DNA of 9,126 nt from Bacteroidota bacterium (GCA_008501835.1 QQUB01000282.1:1-9126); one strand, 5' to 3'; positions 1 through 7,033 are shown, counted from the first letter of the stretch. Numbers and translations are program-made. The notes: generated by a model from the letters alone, not told the origin.

Positions 1-399
1 TGTCAACCTGCCTCTGTGTTTGGGTGGGGCAATTTCAGAAATATACATCGGGAAAAGAACAGAAGCCCCTCCAATGGCAATCCCACCCAATAAGCGAAAA
101 ATTACAAAAATGGTCAAACTGTTGGCCAAGCCGGATCCCAATGCCGAGATAAGGAAAAACAACCCCATTAACTTGAGCATGGATCTGCGGCCATATAAAT
201 CTCCCAACCGGCCAATAAAAAAAGCTCCAATAATACAGCCTATCAGTGCAGAACTTACTGCCCACCCCTGCATAGATGGCGTCAACTTGAAATAGTCTGT
301 AAAAAAAGGCAGAGCCCCGTTAATTACTGCTGTATCAAAACCAAACAACAGTCCCCCAAGCGCCGCAACGAACGTATAAAAAAACAGTATCCTTTTCAT
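1..399 (-). CDS. Sugar-porter family MFS transporter, N-terminal 133 residues (runs off the window)
   Basis: Inner-membrane sugar transporter of the major facilitator superfamily, probably a proton symporter of the XylE/GalP/GLUT type. The reverse strand opens with ATG at 399 and stays open to base 1. Seen: a first membrane helix with GGLLFGFDTAVINGALPFF (about residues 15-33), the diagnostic start of sugar porters; the loop 2-3 signature GRLGDLYGRRS (about 60-70); and the loop 4-5 signature PMYISEIAPPKHRGRL (about 117-132). About one third of a usual 440-480 residue protein is present, so helix 6 and the sugar-binding helices 7-10 are missing. It starts 32 bp after the hydrolase stop codon on the same strand with no terminator between, so co-transcription is likely. 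The substrate cannot be read; by context it would be the monosaccharide released by the upstream GH38-type enzyme. The family call is firm, the substrate is inference. Confidence 0.93.
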   Translation of the reverse strand, partial: MKRILFFYTFVAALGGLLFGFDTAVINGALPFFTDYFKLTPSMQGWAVSSALIGCIIGAFFIGRLGDLYGRRSMLKLMGLFFLISALGSGLANSLTIFVIFRLLGGIAIGGASVLFPMYISEIAPPKHRGRLT

Positions 400-431
400 A
401 AGTAATTTCTTTTAGGTCAAATGGCAATCTA

Positions 432-3400
432 TTATTGTTTCGCATCAAAACTAAAAGTTTCAATAGCAAATTTTGGTACGATCAGCTTGGAAACCGGCAC
501 TGGGTTTTCTTCTATTAAATTCGTTTGCTCCAGCTTGCTTATATCAAAAAACGAACTCAAATGAACATCTGAGCTTCTCCCTTCAGCATCATACATTCGG
601 ATAATCAGTTTTTTGGAATCTTCCGCTTTTTTGATGGTAGTTACAATTACATTCGGTTCGCTGATGCTGAAAAAACTTGCTTTCTCAGGTAAAGATGCTT
701 TAGTGGACTTATCCGGATTGAGTATTATTGAAATGGGATCATTATGTTGTTCTGCAATCCTTGTTCCTGATATTTTTCCAGTGGCATTTGAGGTCAATAT
801 ACTGGAAAAATAATGGTCGCCTCCTTGAGAATATTCATTGCCTTCCCAATGGCAGGACGTTCGACTTGCCAATAAAATGTGTTGTAATACCGGACTACCT
901 GAATTCAAGGTAGGATCAATCCAGTCGGCCGCAGCAACAGAGGAGCTCAGGACAATGGACATATTTTCATCAGAAGCAGATATCCAGTCCATAATCGCTC
1001 GGGGATGTACATCCTTACAAAGCGGTGTATACCGTTCTCCAGCCGTTTTTATTTCATCCTGCCCAACTTTTACAGTACCAAATGGCACTTCGTATGCGAT
1101 TGTGGCTGTGCTATCCATACTAACAGGAAAAGCAGTTCGAAATTCCCGGTATAACTCTCCCGACCAGTTTAAGAGTTTGGTTTCAAAAAAGACCCTTTTT
1201 AATTGATGGAATATGGTAACATCCTGTTCAACAATTGCATGCAACACCGCTTGTCTTAACCGGTAGGTAGTATAAACATCTCCATTTTCGACCATCGTCC
1301 ATTCTGGCTCATGCAAGCCAACTTTATCGAAACCTTCCAAGTCCGGTTGTTGTATATCCCCAAATTCACCGGCTCCGTTACCTACAGATCGTAAGGTAAA
1401 TATTTCCCCGCCCAGGAAAGATCCAGGTTTGAATAAGTTTCTCTTCAGTTCCTTATCATAAATCTGAGCAAGACCACCTTTCCCGAAAGTAATGTGATAA
1501 AATTCGTTTTCATAAACTGGTTTCATTGATTTGTCATGAATAGATTCCAGGCGGTTGGAAGAGGTATCTACATAATAAGTTTTGTAACCAACCGAAGGAA
1601 CATCCGTTGCAATAAAGGTAATATTTGCTCTTTTTATACTACCGTTTTCATAATGCTCAACATGATTCAATTGAGATTCTTCATATGAACCTTCTGAATT
1701 TAAAATATTGAGCGTCCAGGCTTCGCTTTCCGGTAATTGTATGGTAAATGTAACCGGGTCATTTCGCACCCAGGACAAGCTGTTAAACAGCACAACCGGG
1801 ATTCCCATATCCTCATTGGTATTAATTTGGCTGGCAATAAAACCAGTACCTTTTTCCAACAGGTTTACCCCAAGTGCTCTTGATTTCACCAACTCCTCTT
1901 TAAACAAACCATCCGTTACATCACCATCATGACCTCCCCATCCGTGATCCGGATATATTTTGGATTGCCAGGCCTCATCAAAGGTTTCAAATGGATAGGG
2001 AGCCCTCAGGGGGTCTAAAATATTCGCAATAGAAAGGAATTTTTCTGCAGCTGGTAATAATTTGGATGCCTGTCTGCTGGCAGTGATCGCCTTGTGGTGA
2101 GCAGGTCCATGTATATAAACCCAGACATTCGGTCTTTCCCCTCGAATGGTTTTGATATTTTTAGCGTTTTTCTTGGCCAGTGGCATGAATTCATCGACTG
2201 TCATTACTTCCATGTGTGGTAAATAGACCGGCTGCTCTTCTCCTTCGTTATCCCAGATGTTCTCAAAATTATTCCAGGTATCAATAAAGTCAGAGTAGTC
2301 GATAGCGGGGATCATATCCGCACTGGACAACAAGGGAGTCGTATTTTTACTTTTTTGGAAAAACGGATCCCAATAAGTTACTTGTTCCGCACCATATTGA
2401 ATCTTCTGACTCATATCTCTGGACAGCGGTATTAAATCATTGCCATAATGCCCGGGAGAATATGTAAAAACAGCACTTCCATCCGGACTTTCCCAATTAA
2501 ACATACCTTTGGCATGGCGACTGATAACCATATAATCTACACCGGCTTTTTTCAAAATTTGGGGAAATTGCAGCGTTTTGCCTGGCACATCCACATTCCA
2601 ATAAACCTTAGAATCATAACCACCGAAAGTTTTCTTCACCCATTTTTTACCTAAATACAACTGTCGCACCAAATCTTCGGCATCAAACATATCCTCATAT
2701 GGACAATTATAAGTGGCTCCAACGGATAATAACTTTTTATTCAGCAGTGTGGTGATTTTATCTTTTGCATCCGGATGCCTGTTTAAATATTCTCTCAATA
2801 TCAAGCCATCTTCCACGTCAAAAGCGTAATCAGGCCTGATAAATGCATCTCTGATAACCGGAGTTAATAACAGGGTGTCTCTCAAAATGATGCATACTTC
2901 AGGTCTGTCTACCCAGGCAATATCCTGGTGACTGGAATTTATAATAGATACTTTTCCATTTTCATTTCTCCTGTCAAAAAAGTCCGTGAAAGCCCCTAGC
3001 AAAGTTGGTTTATAAAGTTTGGAAATTGAGGCTGACCAATCTCCTTTATACGTTGTTTGATAATGAACCAGAAATTCCCCCCGCACTTCAGAATCTCTAA
3101 TAATTCCATCTCCATTTTTAAAGTTAATTTTCAGGAATTCCTTACCATAAACTATCCTGAAAGATTTTTTGGGAGAGTTCATTTGAACAGAGGCCTTTGC
3201 TAAATCACCTTGTTGCTTAAAAACCACTTTTGCACTTTCTTTCCCATCACAAACCAAAGAAACCTGCTTACCTGCAAAATGAGCAGGAGCATCTATATAT
3301 AGCAATTTCCCTATTTGCCTGATGCTAAAGGAGGTTTCTTTTTCGGCAGCTATTTTCAGATGCTCAAGTGCCTTTTTAGCTTTAAAAATCATGAACCATG

Positions 3401-4016
3401 ACTGGCTTTCTTTATGGTGACCACAAAATTCAATTTGAGCTGACTCTCCCCCTTTTAACATACTAACCGGAATTGTCAACCGGAATACGCCAACGCCATC
3501 CTGATGAATATCTCTTTTAATCAAAATATAGTTCGCATTTCCTTCTCCAGGATTTTCCAGTATTTTTAGGGTGCCATCTTCCCTGGCAGTAAAAGTTAGC
3601 AATGGTTGTCCATTAACCTTGATATCGAAGGGTTCTCGGTTGGTAAGGTTAATATTGGAATAATAGAAAAGAGTTACCCTTTTGCTGTTGAATTTTTCGG
3701 GCATTTGGGGGGTGAGTATTTTAAATGCCATCTCTCCCGAAGTGGCCCTTGTAATTAGAGCGGCTTGCAAATCCTGCCGCAGGGAATGATAACTATAGTC
3801 ATTTCCGCTGATTTTACTCGCAAACCCATCAAAATCATTTTCACAAACTTTGTAAAGGTTGTACCGGGTGTTTATTTCATAAATGTGATCATGAGCTCCT
3901 CCATCGTGAAAGGATGGCTCCTCTCCCATCGAATTTACCTTTAAGGGAATAAGAACCATTACAATAGATGGAAGTACACCTAAGGCTAATCTGATTTTTT
4001 TTGCATTGAACTTCAT
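432..4016 (-). CDS. Exported GH38-type alpha-mannosidase-like glycoside hydrolase, 1194 aa
   Basis: Predicted zinc-dependent retaining alpha-mannosidase or a close relative acting outside the cytoplasm. Residues 1-29 look like a Sec signal peptide (KK-rich start, hydrophobic LALGVLPSIVMVLIPL, cut near KVNS) with no lipobox. Residues about 30-350 form a long beta-rich N-terminal region I do not recognise. The GH38 catalytic domain runs from about 355 to 720. SSHQDIAW carries the metal ligands H363 and D365. YWNVDVPGKTLQFPQIL gives the likely nucleophile and ligand D476. GWGGHDGD supplies H696, matching the four zinc ligands of GH38 enzymes. The C-terminal GH38 beta domains fill about 740-1190. 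The protein is longer than a typical bacterial GH38 enzyme (about 850-1050) because of the N-terminal region. It follows the LacI-type regulator by 57 bp containing an operator and precedes the sugar porter by 32 bp. Alpha-mannoside specificity is inferred from the family; related divergent subfamilies could act on other sugars. Confidence 0.9.
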   Translation of the reverse strand: MKFNAKKIRLALGVLPSIVMVLIPLKVNSMGEEPSFHDGGAHDHIYEINTRYNLYKVCENDFDGFASKISGNDYSYHSLRQDLQAALITRATSGEMAFKILTPQMPEKFNSKRVTLFYYSNINLTNREPFDIKVNGQPLLTFTAREDGTLKILENPGEGNANYILIKRDIHQDGVGVFRLTIPVSMLKGGESAQIEFCGHHKESQSWFMIFKAKKALEHLKIAAEKETSFSIRQIGKLLYIDAPAHFAGKQVSLVCDGKESAKVVFKQQGDLAKASVQMNSPKKSFRIVYGKEFLKINFKNGDGIIRDSEVRGEFLVHYQTTYKGDWSASISKLYKPTLLGAFTDFFDRRNENGKVSIINSSHQDIAWVDRPEVCIILRDTLLLTPVIRDAFIRPDYAFDVEDGLILREYLNRHPDAKDKITTLLNKKLLSVGATYNCPYEDMFDAEDLVRQLYLGKKWVKKTFGGYDSKVYWNVDVPGKTLQFPQILKKAGVDYMVISRHAKGMFNWESPDGSAVFTYSPGHYGNDLIPLSRDMSQKIQYGAEQVTYWDPFFQKSKNTTPLLSSADMIPAIDYSDFIDTWNNFENIWDNEGEEQPVYLPHMEVMTVDEFMPLAKKNAKNIKTIRGERPNVWVYIHGPAHHKAITASRQASKLLPAAEKFLSIANILDPLRAPYPFETFDEAWQSKIYPDHGWGGHDGDVTDGLFKEELVKSRALGVNLLEKGTGFIASQINTNEDMGIPVVLFNSLSWVRNDPVTFTIQLPESEAWTLNILNSEGSYEESQLNHVEHYENGSIKRANITFIATDVPSVGYKTYYVDTSSNRLESIHDKSMKPVYENEFYHITFGKGGLAQIYDKELKRNLFKPGSFLGGEIFTLRSVGNGAGEFGDIQQPDLEGFDKVGLHEPEWTMVENGDVYTTYRLRQAVLHAIVEQDVTIFHQLKRVFFETKLLNWSGELYREFRTAFPVSMDSTATIAYEVPFGTVKVGQDEIKTAGERYTPLCKDVHPRAIMDWISASDENMSIVLSSSVAAADWIDPTLNSGSPVLQHILLASRTSCHWEGNEYSQGGDHYFSSILTSNATGKISGTRIAEQHNDPISIILNPDKSTKASLPEKASFFSISEPNVIVTTIKKAEDSKKLIIRMYDAEGRSSDVHLSSFFDISKLEQTNLIEENPVPVSKLIVPKFAIETFSFDAKQ

Positions 4017-4040
4017 GTAAACTGAATTTATAGTACTTTT

Positions 4041-4060
4041 AAACTAAACCGGTTTAGTTT
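4041..4060. promoter_or_regulatory. Predicted LacI-type operator before the GH38 gene
   Basis: This is a perfect 20-bp palindrome, AAACTAAACCGGTTTAGTTT, with the central CG typical of LacI-family operators. It lies in the 57-bp gap between the regulator stop and the hydrolase ATG, ending 24 bp before that ATG. Its inner 16 bp are identical to the palindrome in front of the regulator gene. The position suggests a separate repressible promoter for hydrolase and transporter, or a roadblock to read-through from the regulator gene. I could not place a convincing promoter next to it. Confidence 0.85.
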
Positions 4061-4073
4061 TTAGATAATTTTT

Positions 4074-5093
4074 TTAGGAACCGCAGGACTTTCTTATTAA
4101 AAGTTCCACTTCCAGAATGTGTTGATGGTCTATTTTGACCATTTTGTTTTTCATTTCTTTAAATAAACATTCCACTGCAAGGTTTCCAATATCATTAAAA
4201 GGCTGAAGTATCGATGTTATTGGCGGATCCACCAAATCAAAAGCACTCATCTCATCAAAACTCACAATGGCAACATCTTTCGGGACATTTTTTCCTAGAG
4301 CCCTCAACTCTCTTAACCCCATGGAAGTCAGGTAATGTGTACTAAAAACGATAGCATCCACACTAACGGGTTTGGATACTAATTCGAAAATGGCCTTCTT
4401 CATTGCAGTCTTATGGGTTTCTTTGTCAAGTTCTTTGATAAAGGCTTTTTCTGGTTTAAGACCAAGACTTTCCAGAGTTTCTTTATATCCCCGCAATCGT
4501 TGCCTGATAGCTTCCAATTGCGGATGAAGGGATACAAATCCAATGCATCTTCTGCCATTATTGTACAAGTGTTCAGTGGCTAATTTTACACCCTTATAAT
4601 TATCGACCAACACATAATTGGTTTCAATTTCAGGGTAATGCCTGTCTATTAACACAAATGGGAATGACGATTGCTTTAATTGCTCAATATCAGCAGCATT
4701 TTGTTGTGTAGAAGCGATGATCAGGCCATCCACCTGCCTGTTGAGCATGGTGCGGATTAATTCCTGCTCAGTTTCAGGGCTTTCATTTGAACTGCTGAAT
4801 ACAACATTGTACCCGAATTCTTTAGCTTTCTTTTCGACACAGCTCGCTATCCTGGCATAAAAAATATCCGAAATGTCCGGAACGATCAATCCAATGGTTT
4901 CACTTTTACCAAGGCTTAACCCTCGAGCCAGCTGATTAGGTTTGTAATTATGCTTGCGGGCAAATTCCAATATCCGGTTTTGTGTTTCCTTGCTGATTTT
5001 GTTTTCGTCCCCCTTATTGTTGAGCACCAGGGAAACCGTTGTTTTGGAAACATTTAATTGATGAGCAATATCCTTCAGGTATAATTTTTTCAA
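4074..5093 (-). CDS. LacI/GalR-family transcriptional regulator, 339 aa, TTG start
   Basis: Cytoplasmic DNA-binding repressor that probably senses a sugar. Residues about 5-26 (LKDIAHQLNVSKTTVSLVLN) are the LacI helix-turn-helix, and KPNQLARGLSLGKS (about 51-64) is the hinge helix with its minor-groove leucine. IGLIVPDISDIFYARI opens the periplasmic-binding-protein-like ligand and dimerisation domain, which runs to about 335 and includes IVSFDEMSAFDLVDPPITSI. The length is normal for the family. The start is taken as TTG at 5093: an in-frame TAA lies only a few codons upstream inside the operator, there is no ATG between it and the helix-turn-helix, and MKKLYLKDIA is the usual family N-terminus. 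There is no Shine-Dalgarno sequence. The operator ends 4 bp before the start codon, which argues for autoregulation. Downstream on the same strand come the GH38 hydrolase and the sugar porter, its likely targets. The effector is not readable. Confidence 0.94.
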   Translation of the reverse strand: MKKLYLKDIAHQLNVSKTTVSLVLNNKGDENKISKETQNRILEFARKHNYKPNQLARGLSLGKSETIGLIVPDISDIFYARIASCVEKKAKEFGYNVVFSSSNESPETEQELIRTMLNRQVDGLIIASTQQNAADIEQLKQSSFPFVLIDRHYPEIETNYVLVDNYKGVKLATEHLYNNGRRCIGFVSLHPQLEAIRQRLRGYKETLESLGLKPEKAFIKELDKETHKTAMKKAIFELVSKPVSVDAIVFSTHYLTSMGLRELRALGKNVPKDVAIVSFDEMSAFDLVDPPITSILQPFNDIGNLAVECLFKEMKNKMVKIDHQHILEVELLIRKSCGS

Positions 5094-5097
5094 AATA

Positions 5098-5113
5098 ACT
5101 AAACCGGTTTAGT
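5098..5113. promoter_or_regulatory. Predicted autoregulatory LacI-type operator
   Basis: This is the perfect 16-bp palindrome ACTAAACCGGTTTAGT, 4 bp upstream of the regulator's TTG start. It is identical to the core of the operator at 4041-4060. With the candidate -7 element at 5121-5128, transcription would begin at or just before the operator. Bound repressor would then sit on the start site and nearly the whole 5' leader. Confidence 0.85.
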
Positions 5114-5120
5114 AAAATAA

Positions 5121-5128
5121 CAAAAATA
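5121..5128 (-). promoter_or_regulatory. Candidate -7 promoter element of the regulator gene
   Basis: On the minus strand this reads TATTTTTG, an exact match to the Bacteroidota -7 consensus TAnnTTTG. It lies about 8 bp upstream of the operator and 28 bp before the TTG start. No TTG-type -33 element is found at the expected 17-23 bp spacing, so the call rests on the -7 match and the position. Confidence 0.4.
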
Positions 5129-5199
5129 TATCTGAATTGCCATAAAATGAAATTTTATTCACAAAAAATTTTTACTGTAAGAAATAGAGAAAAAAGATT

Positions 5200-5230
5200 T
5201 TGCAATTAATCTAAATTTTGTTGATATTTG
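5200..5230 (+). promoter_or_regulatory. Candidate promoter of tRNA-Leu
   Basis: A TTG at 5200-5202 is followed after 20 bp by GATATTTG at 5223-5230, which differs from the Bacteroidota -7 consensus TAnnTTTG only at the first base. Transcription would begin around 5236, giving a leader of about 8-9 nt before the tRNA at 5245. The spacing is right for this phylum, but the region is AT-rich and chance matches are possible. Confidence 0.4.
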
Positions 5231-5244
5231 CGGTCCAATTAAAA

Positions 5245-5327
<83 letters not shown>

Positions 5328-5329
5328 TA

Positions 5330-5364
5330 CAGGGGTTTTCGTTAATTCGAAAATCCCTGTTTTT
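5330..5364 (+). terminator. Intrinsic terminator after tRNA-Leu
   Basis: A 12-bp stem, CAGGGGTTTTCG (5330-5341) with CGAAAATCCCTG (5348-5359) and one G-U pair, has a 6-nt loop TTAATT and a T5 tail. It starts 4 bp after the discriminator base. It lies inside the element, so the element brings a terminator for the tRNA it interrupts. Confidence 0.85.
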
Positions 5365-5493
5365 GTTCTTGGTTTAGAAATAGTTTAGATTTTCCTGCTT
5401 TTAGGACTATAAAGATACCAAATTCATTTTTGTCAAAAAACATTACTCTGAAGTAAACGTGACATTTTTTGCTCTATCTAACTTCACTTCGGT

Positions 5494-5805
5494 ATGAGCA
5501 AGTCTCTGTTGAGTTTTTATATTTTGATGCTTTCATGGAACAAAGAATCTCGAAAAGTACAATTCTAACCTTCAGGACCAGGTGTCCAAATACGCGCTCC
5601 TACTGTCTGAAGAAAAGCATGAAAAAAAAGAAATCCCGCCAAATACTATTATTTACAAAAGGAGTTGATTGAGAAAATTGAAAGCTTTTCTCAAGGGAAA
5701 ATTAAGTGGGTAAAGAAGTACTATTTGCTTTGGGTGCTATTAATGATGGCATTAATTGTTTTACTTGTTAAAATACTGCCGGATTTTTTGGTGTTATTTA
5801 GATAG
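5494..5805 (+). pseudogene. Degraded gene for a coiled-coil, single-helix membrane protein
   Basis: Protein-like sequence is spread over shifting frames. A first ATG at 5494 gives MSKSLLSFYILMLSWNKE before a stop. The next frame (5528-5668) reads a charged, helix-forming stretch NLEKYNSNLQDQVSKYALLL followed by SEEKHEKK. After the A8 run at 5622-5629 the original frame (5623-5805) continues with KYYYLQKELIEKIESFSQGK, then the hydrophobic helix YYLLWVLLMMALIVLLVKIL, and a stop at 5803. Joined, the last two parts make a plausible coiled coil plus C-terminal membrane anchor. The join fits a -1 shift on the slippery A8, so either a broken gene or a frameshifting gene is possible; the need for a second shift upstream favours decay. 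I do not recognise the family. The exact 5' limit is uncertain. Confidence 0.45.
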
Positions 5806-5826
5806 TATTTAAATAAAGAATTATTA

Positions 5827-5857
5827 TTGACTTATATATTAAGTGCATGTATATTTA
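5827..5857 (+). promoter_or_regulatory. Candidate promoter of the small membrane protein gene
   Basis: A TTG at 5827-5829 is followed after 20 bp by TATATTTA at 5850-5857, one base off the TAnnTTTG consensus. The predicted start near 5863 would leave a leader of about 60 nt before the ATG at 5924, including a short AAGCG/CGCTT inverted repeat. The spacing is as expected for Bacteroidota. Confidence 0.45.
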
Positions 5858-5923
5858 CTGTTATAGAACCTAAAAGCGTACCTCAAAAACGCTTGCTCTT
5901 TTCAAATAAAAAAACCAATATTC

Positions 5924-6094
5924 ATGAAAACCTACATTCAAATAGTTGCCTTTATCTTTTTGGGGTTAATGACTTTCTTTGTTTTGTCTAACTACTTTTT
6001 CGGCGAACCAATCAAAATATACCTTGCTTATATCCTATCATTTTCATTAGGGTTACTCGTTTTCTTTTTTGGTAAAAAGAGAGAAAAAAAGTAA
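5924..6094 (+). CDS. Small two-helix membrane protein, 56 aa, unknown function
   Basis: This is a short open frame from ATG to TAA. The first hydrophobic helix is YIQIVAFIFLGLMTFFVLSNYF (about residues 4-25), a short polar turn GEPIK follows, then a second helix IYLAYILSFSLGLLVFFF (about 32-49) and a basic tail GKKREKK. This layout, two membrane spans and a positively charged end, is that of a genuine small inner-membrane protein and is unlikely by chance. Both ends would lie in the cytoplasm by the positive-inside rule. A promoter-like pair lies upstream at 5827-5857 and an A-rich stretch precedes the ATG; there is no Shine-Dalgarno sequence. It sits inside the tRNA-Leu element, about 120 bp after the degraded membrane-anchor gene. 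I do not recognise a family. A toxin-like or holin-like role cannot be excluded, but nothing in the sequence shows it. Confidence 0.6.
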   Translation: MKTYIQIVAFIFLGLMTFFVLSNYFFGEPIKIYLAYILSFSLGLLVFFFGKKREKK

Positions 6095-6159
6095 GGTGTT
6101 TCCTATCTAGAATATAAAAGTTAAGTTCTCCTTGATGTTAGAAAGATAACAGCATATAA

Positions 6160-6297
6160 AATCAAATAGACAGCTTGTTATTGGGCACTTTTGATGCTCT
6201 ATTAGCAAAATATGAAAGTATGATTGATTGCCCTGAAAGAAATTCTAAGTTTCAAGGACAACGGGAGGCTATTCCGAAACTCCTTAACAAGAAGTAG
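6160..6297 (+). pseudogene. Short coding fragment of unknown origin, 45 codons
   Basis: The frame from 6160 to the TAG at 6295-6297 reads TFDALLAKYESMIDCPERNS followed by KFQGQREAIPKLLNKK. It is a hydrophilic, protein-like C-terminus with no ATG at its head; a TTG at 6175 is the only usable start. An in-frame TAA lies directly upstream. It may be the tail of a gene whose front was deleted, or a tiny gene with a TTG start. It ends 23 bp before the ATG of the exported protein. No family is recognised. Confidence 0.3.
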
Positions 6298-6320
6298 GAT
6301 ATAACTTAAAATTTCTCAAA

Positions 6321-6983
6321 ATGAAAGCATTACCCTTTTTAATTTTAGTATTTTCAATACTAGCTGGCTCCCAAAATTTATTTGGTCAAGTCGATGCATA
6401 TAACTACCACTACCAAGGATTAGTATATGCTAAAAATGAAATAAAAAATAATTCCATTGAAACTATTTTGGCTGCTTACAATAGTAGTTATAAAGGTTTT
6501 GAAGATATTTCATTATCGGAAGAGCAACTAAACATATTGCACTCGATTATTGATAACAACTCAAGGGCGGAAGAAACTTGCAATACTAAATTAAATGAGT
6601 TAGAATCATTACGTGTGCTCACAACAAATGAGATGCAAAAATTCAGGGACCTGCACAATATTATTTTTTCGAAAAGCAGTCTTGCTCAAAAGAAGATTGA
6701 TTTAATTTCTTTGAAAAGGGCTGAAAGAAATACGGTATTACTTGCAGCCTATGACTTAACGATTAGTTCAATTGATTTTTGGCCAAACCACACTGATGGT
6801 ACTACCGCTTTTGGGGCTGTCCAATTAGATGCTGCAGGATACTTAATTGGATGGGTTGTAGCCCTTACAGATGATATAGAAACAGGTGGGGATGTGTCAG
6901 GAGATTGGGATAGTCCAGCTTCCTGGCGGAGAATTAAATTAGGCCTTGCTGCTGGCCTGCTTACCAGTATAGGTAAATTTTGA
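6321..6983 (+). CDS. Exported protein of unknown function, 220 aa, with Gly/Ala-rich C-terminal region
   Basis: Residues 1-22 are a clear Sec signal peptide (MKALPFLILVFSILAG, cut near LFGQ). Residues about 25-150 are hydrophilic and mostly helical, with a heptad-like charged stretch about 62-140 and one cysteine (C87). From about 163 the character changes: AFGAVQLDAAGYLIGWVVAL (about 163-182) is a hydrophobic, glycine-bearing segment. It is followed by an acidic linker with DIETGGDVSGDWDSP (185-199) and a second amphipathic end, RRIKLGLAAGLLTSIGKF (203-220). The two glycine/alanine segments could form a membrane-active hairpin, as in small secreted antibacterial proteins of this phylum, but that is inference. 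It is the only full-length, intact gene of normal size in the tRNA-Leu element and ends just before a strong hairpin. There is no Shine-Dalgarno sequence; the A-rich TTTCTCAAAATG context is normal for the phylum. No catalytic motif is seen. Confidence 0.75.
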   Translation: MKALPFLILVFSILAGSQNLFGQVDAYNYHYQGLVYAKNEIKNNSIETILAAYNSSYKGFEDISLSEEQLNILHSIIDNNSRAEETCNTKLNELESLRVLTTNEMQKFRDLHNIIFSKSSLAQKKIDLISLKRAERNTVLLAAYDLTISSIDFWPNHTDGTTAFGAVQLDAAGYLIGWVVALTDDIETGGDVSGDWDSPASWRRIKLGLAAGLLTSIGKF

Positions 6984-6991
6984 TTAAAGTG

Positions 6992-7026
6992 ACCCCACAG
7001 GGAGTTGAATATGCTCCCTGTGGGGT
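6992..7026. terminator. Perfect hairpin between converging genes, probable bidirectional terminator
   Basis: A 13-bp perfect inverted repeat, ACCCCACAGGGAG (6992-7004) and CTCCCTGTGGGGT (7014-7026), surrounds a 9-nt loop. It begins 8 bp after the stop of the exported protein gene and ends 7 bp before the stop of the integrase remnant. The T-tract is poor on the plus strand (GTTTGG), so termination may rely on the strong stem; the minus-strand tail is CACTTTAATC. Confidence 0.7.
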
Positions 7027-7033
7027 GTTTGGC

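Noticed and set aside
613..2654. Several 60-120 aa plus-strand frames
   Set aside because: They are shadows of the long GH38-type gene on the other strand and have no recognisable features.
5360..5490. Possible gene or promoter in the stretch after the tRNA terminator
   Set aside because: Only frames under about 12 codons are seen on the minus strand, and the best TTG/TAnnTTTG pair there has a spacing of 16, so nothing could be supported.
5469..5672. 67-aa plus-strand frame
   Set aside because: It has no protein-like character. The better coding signal in the same stretch lies in the two other frames, joined at the A8 run.
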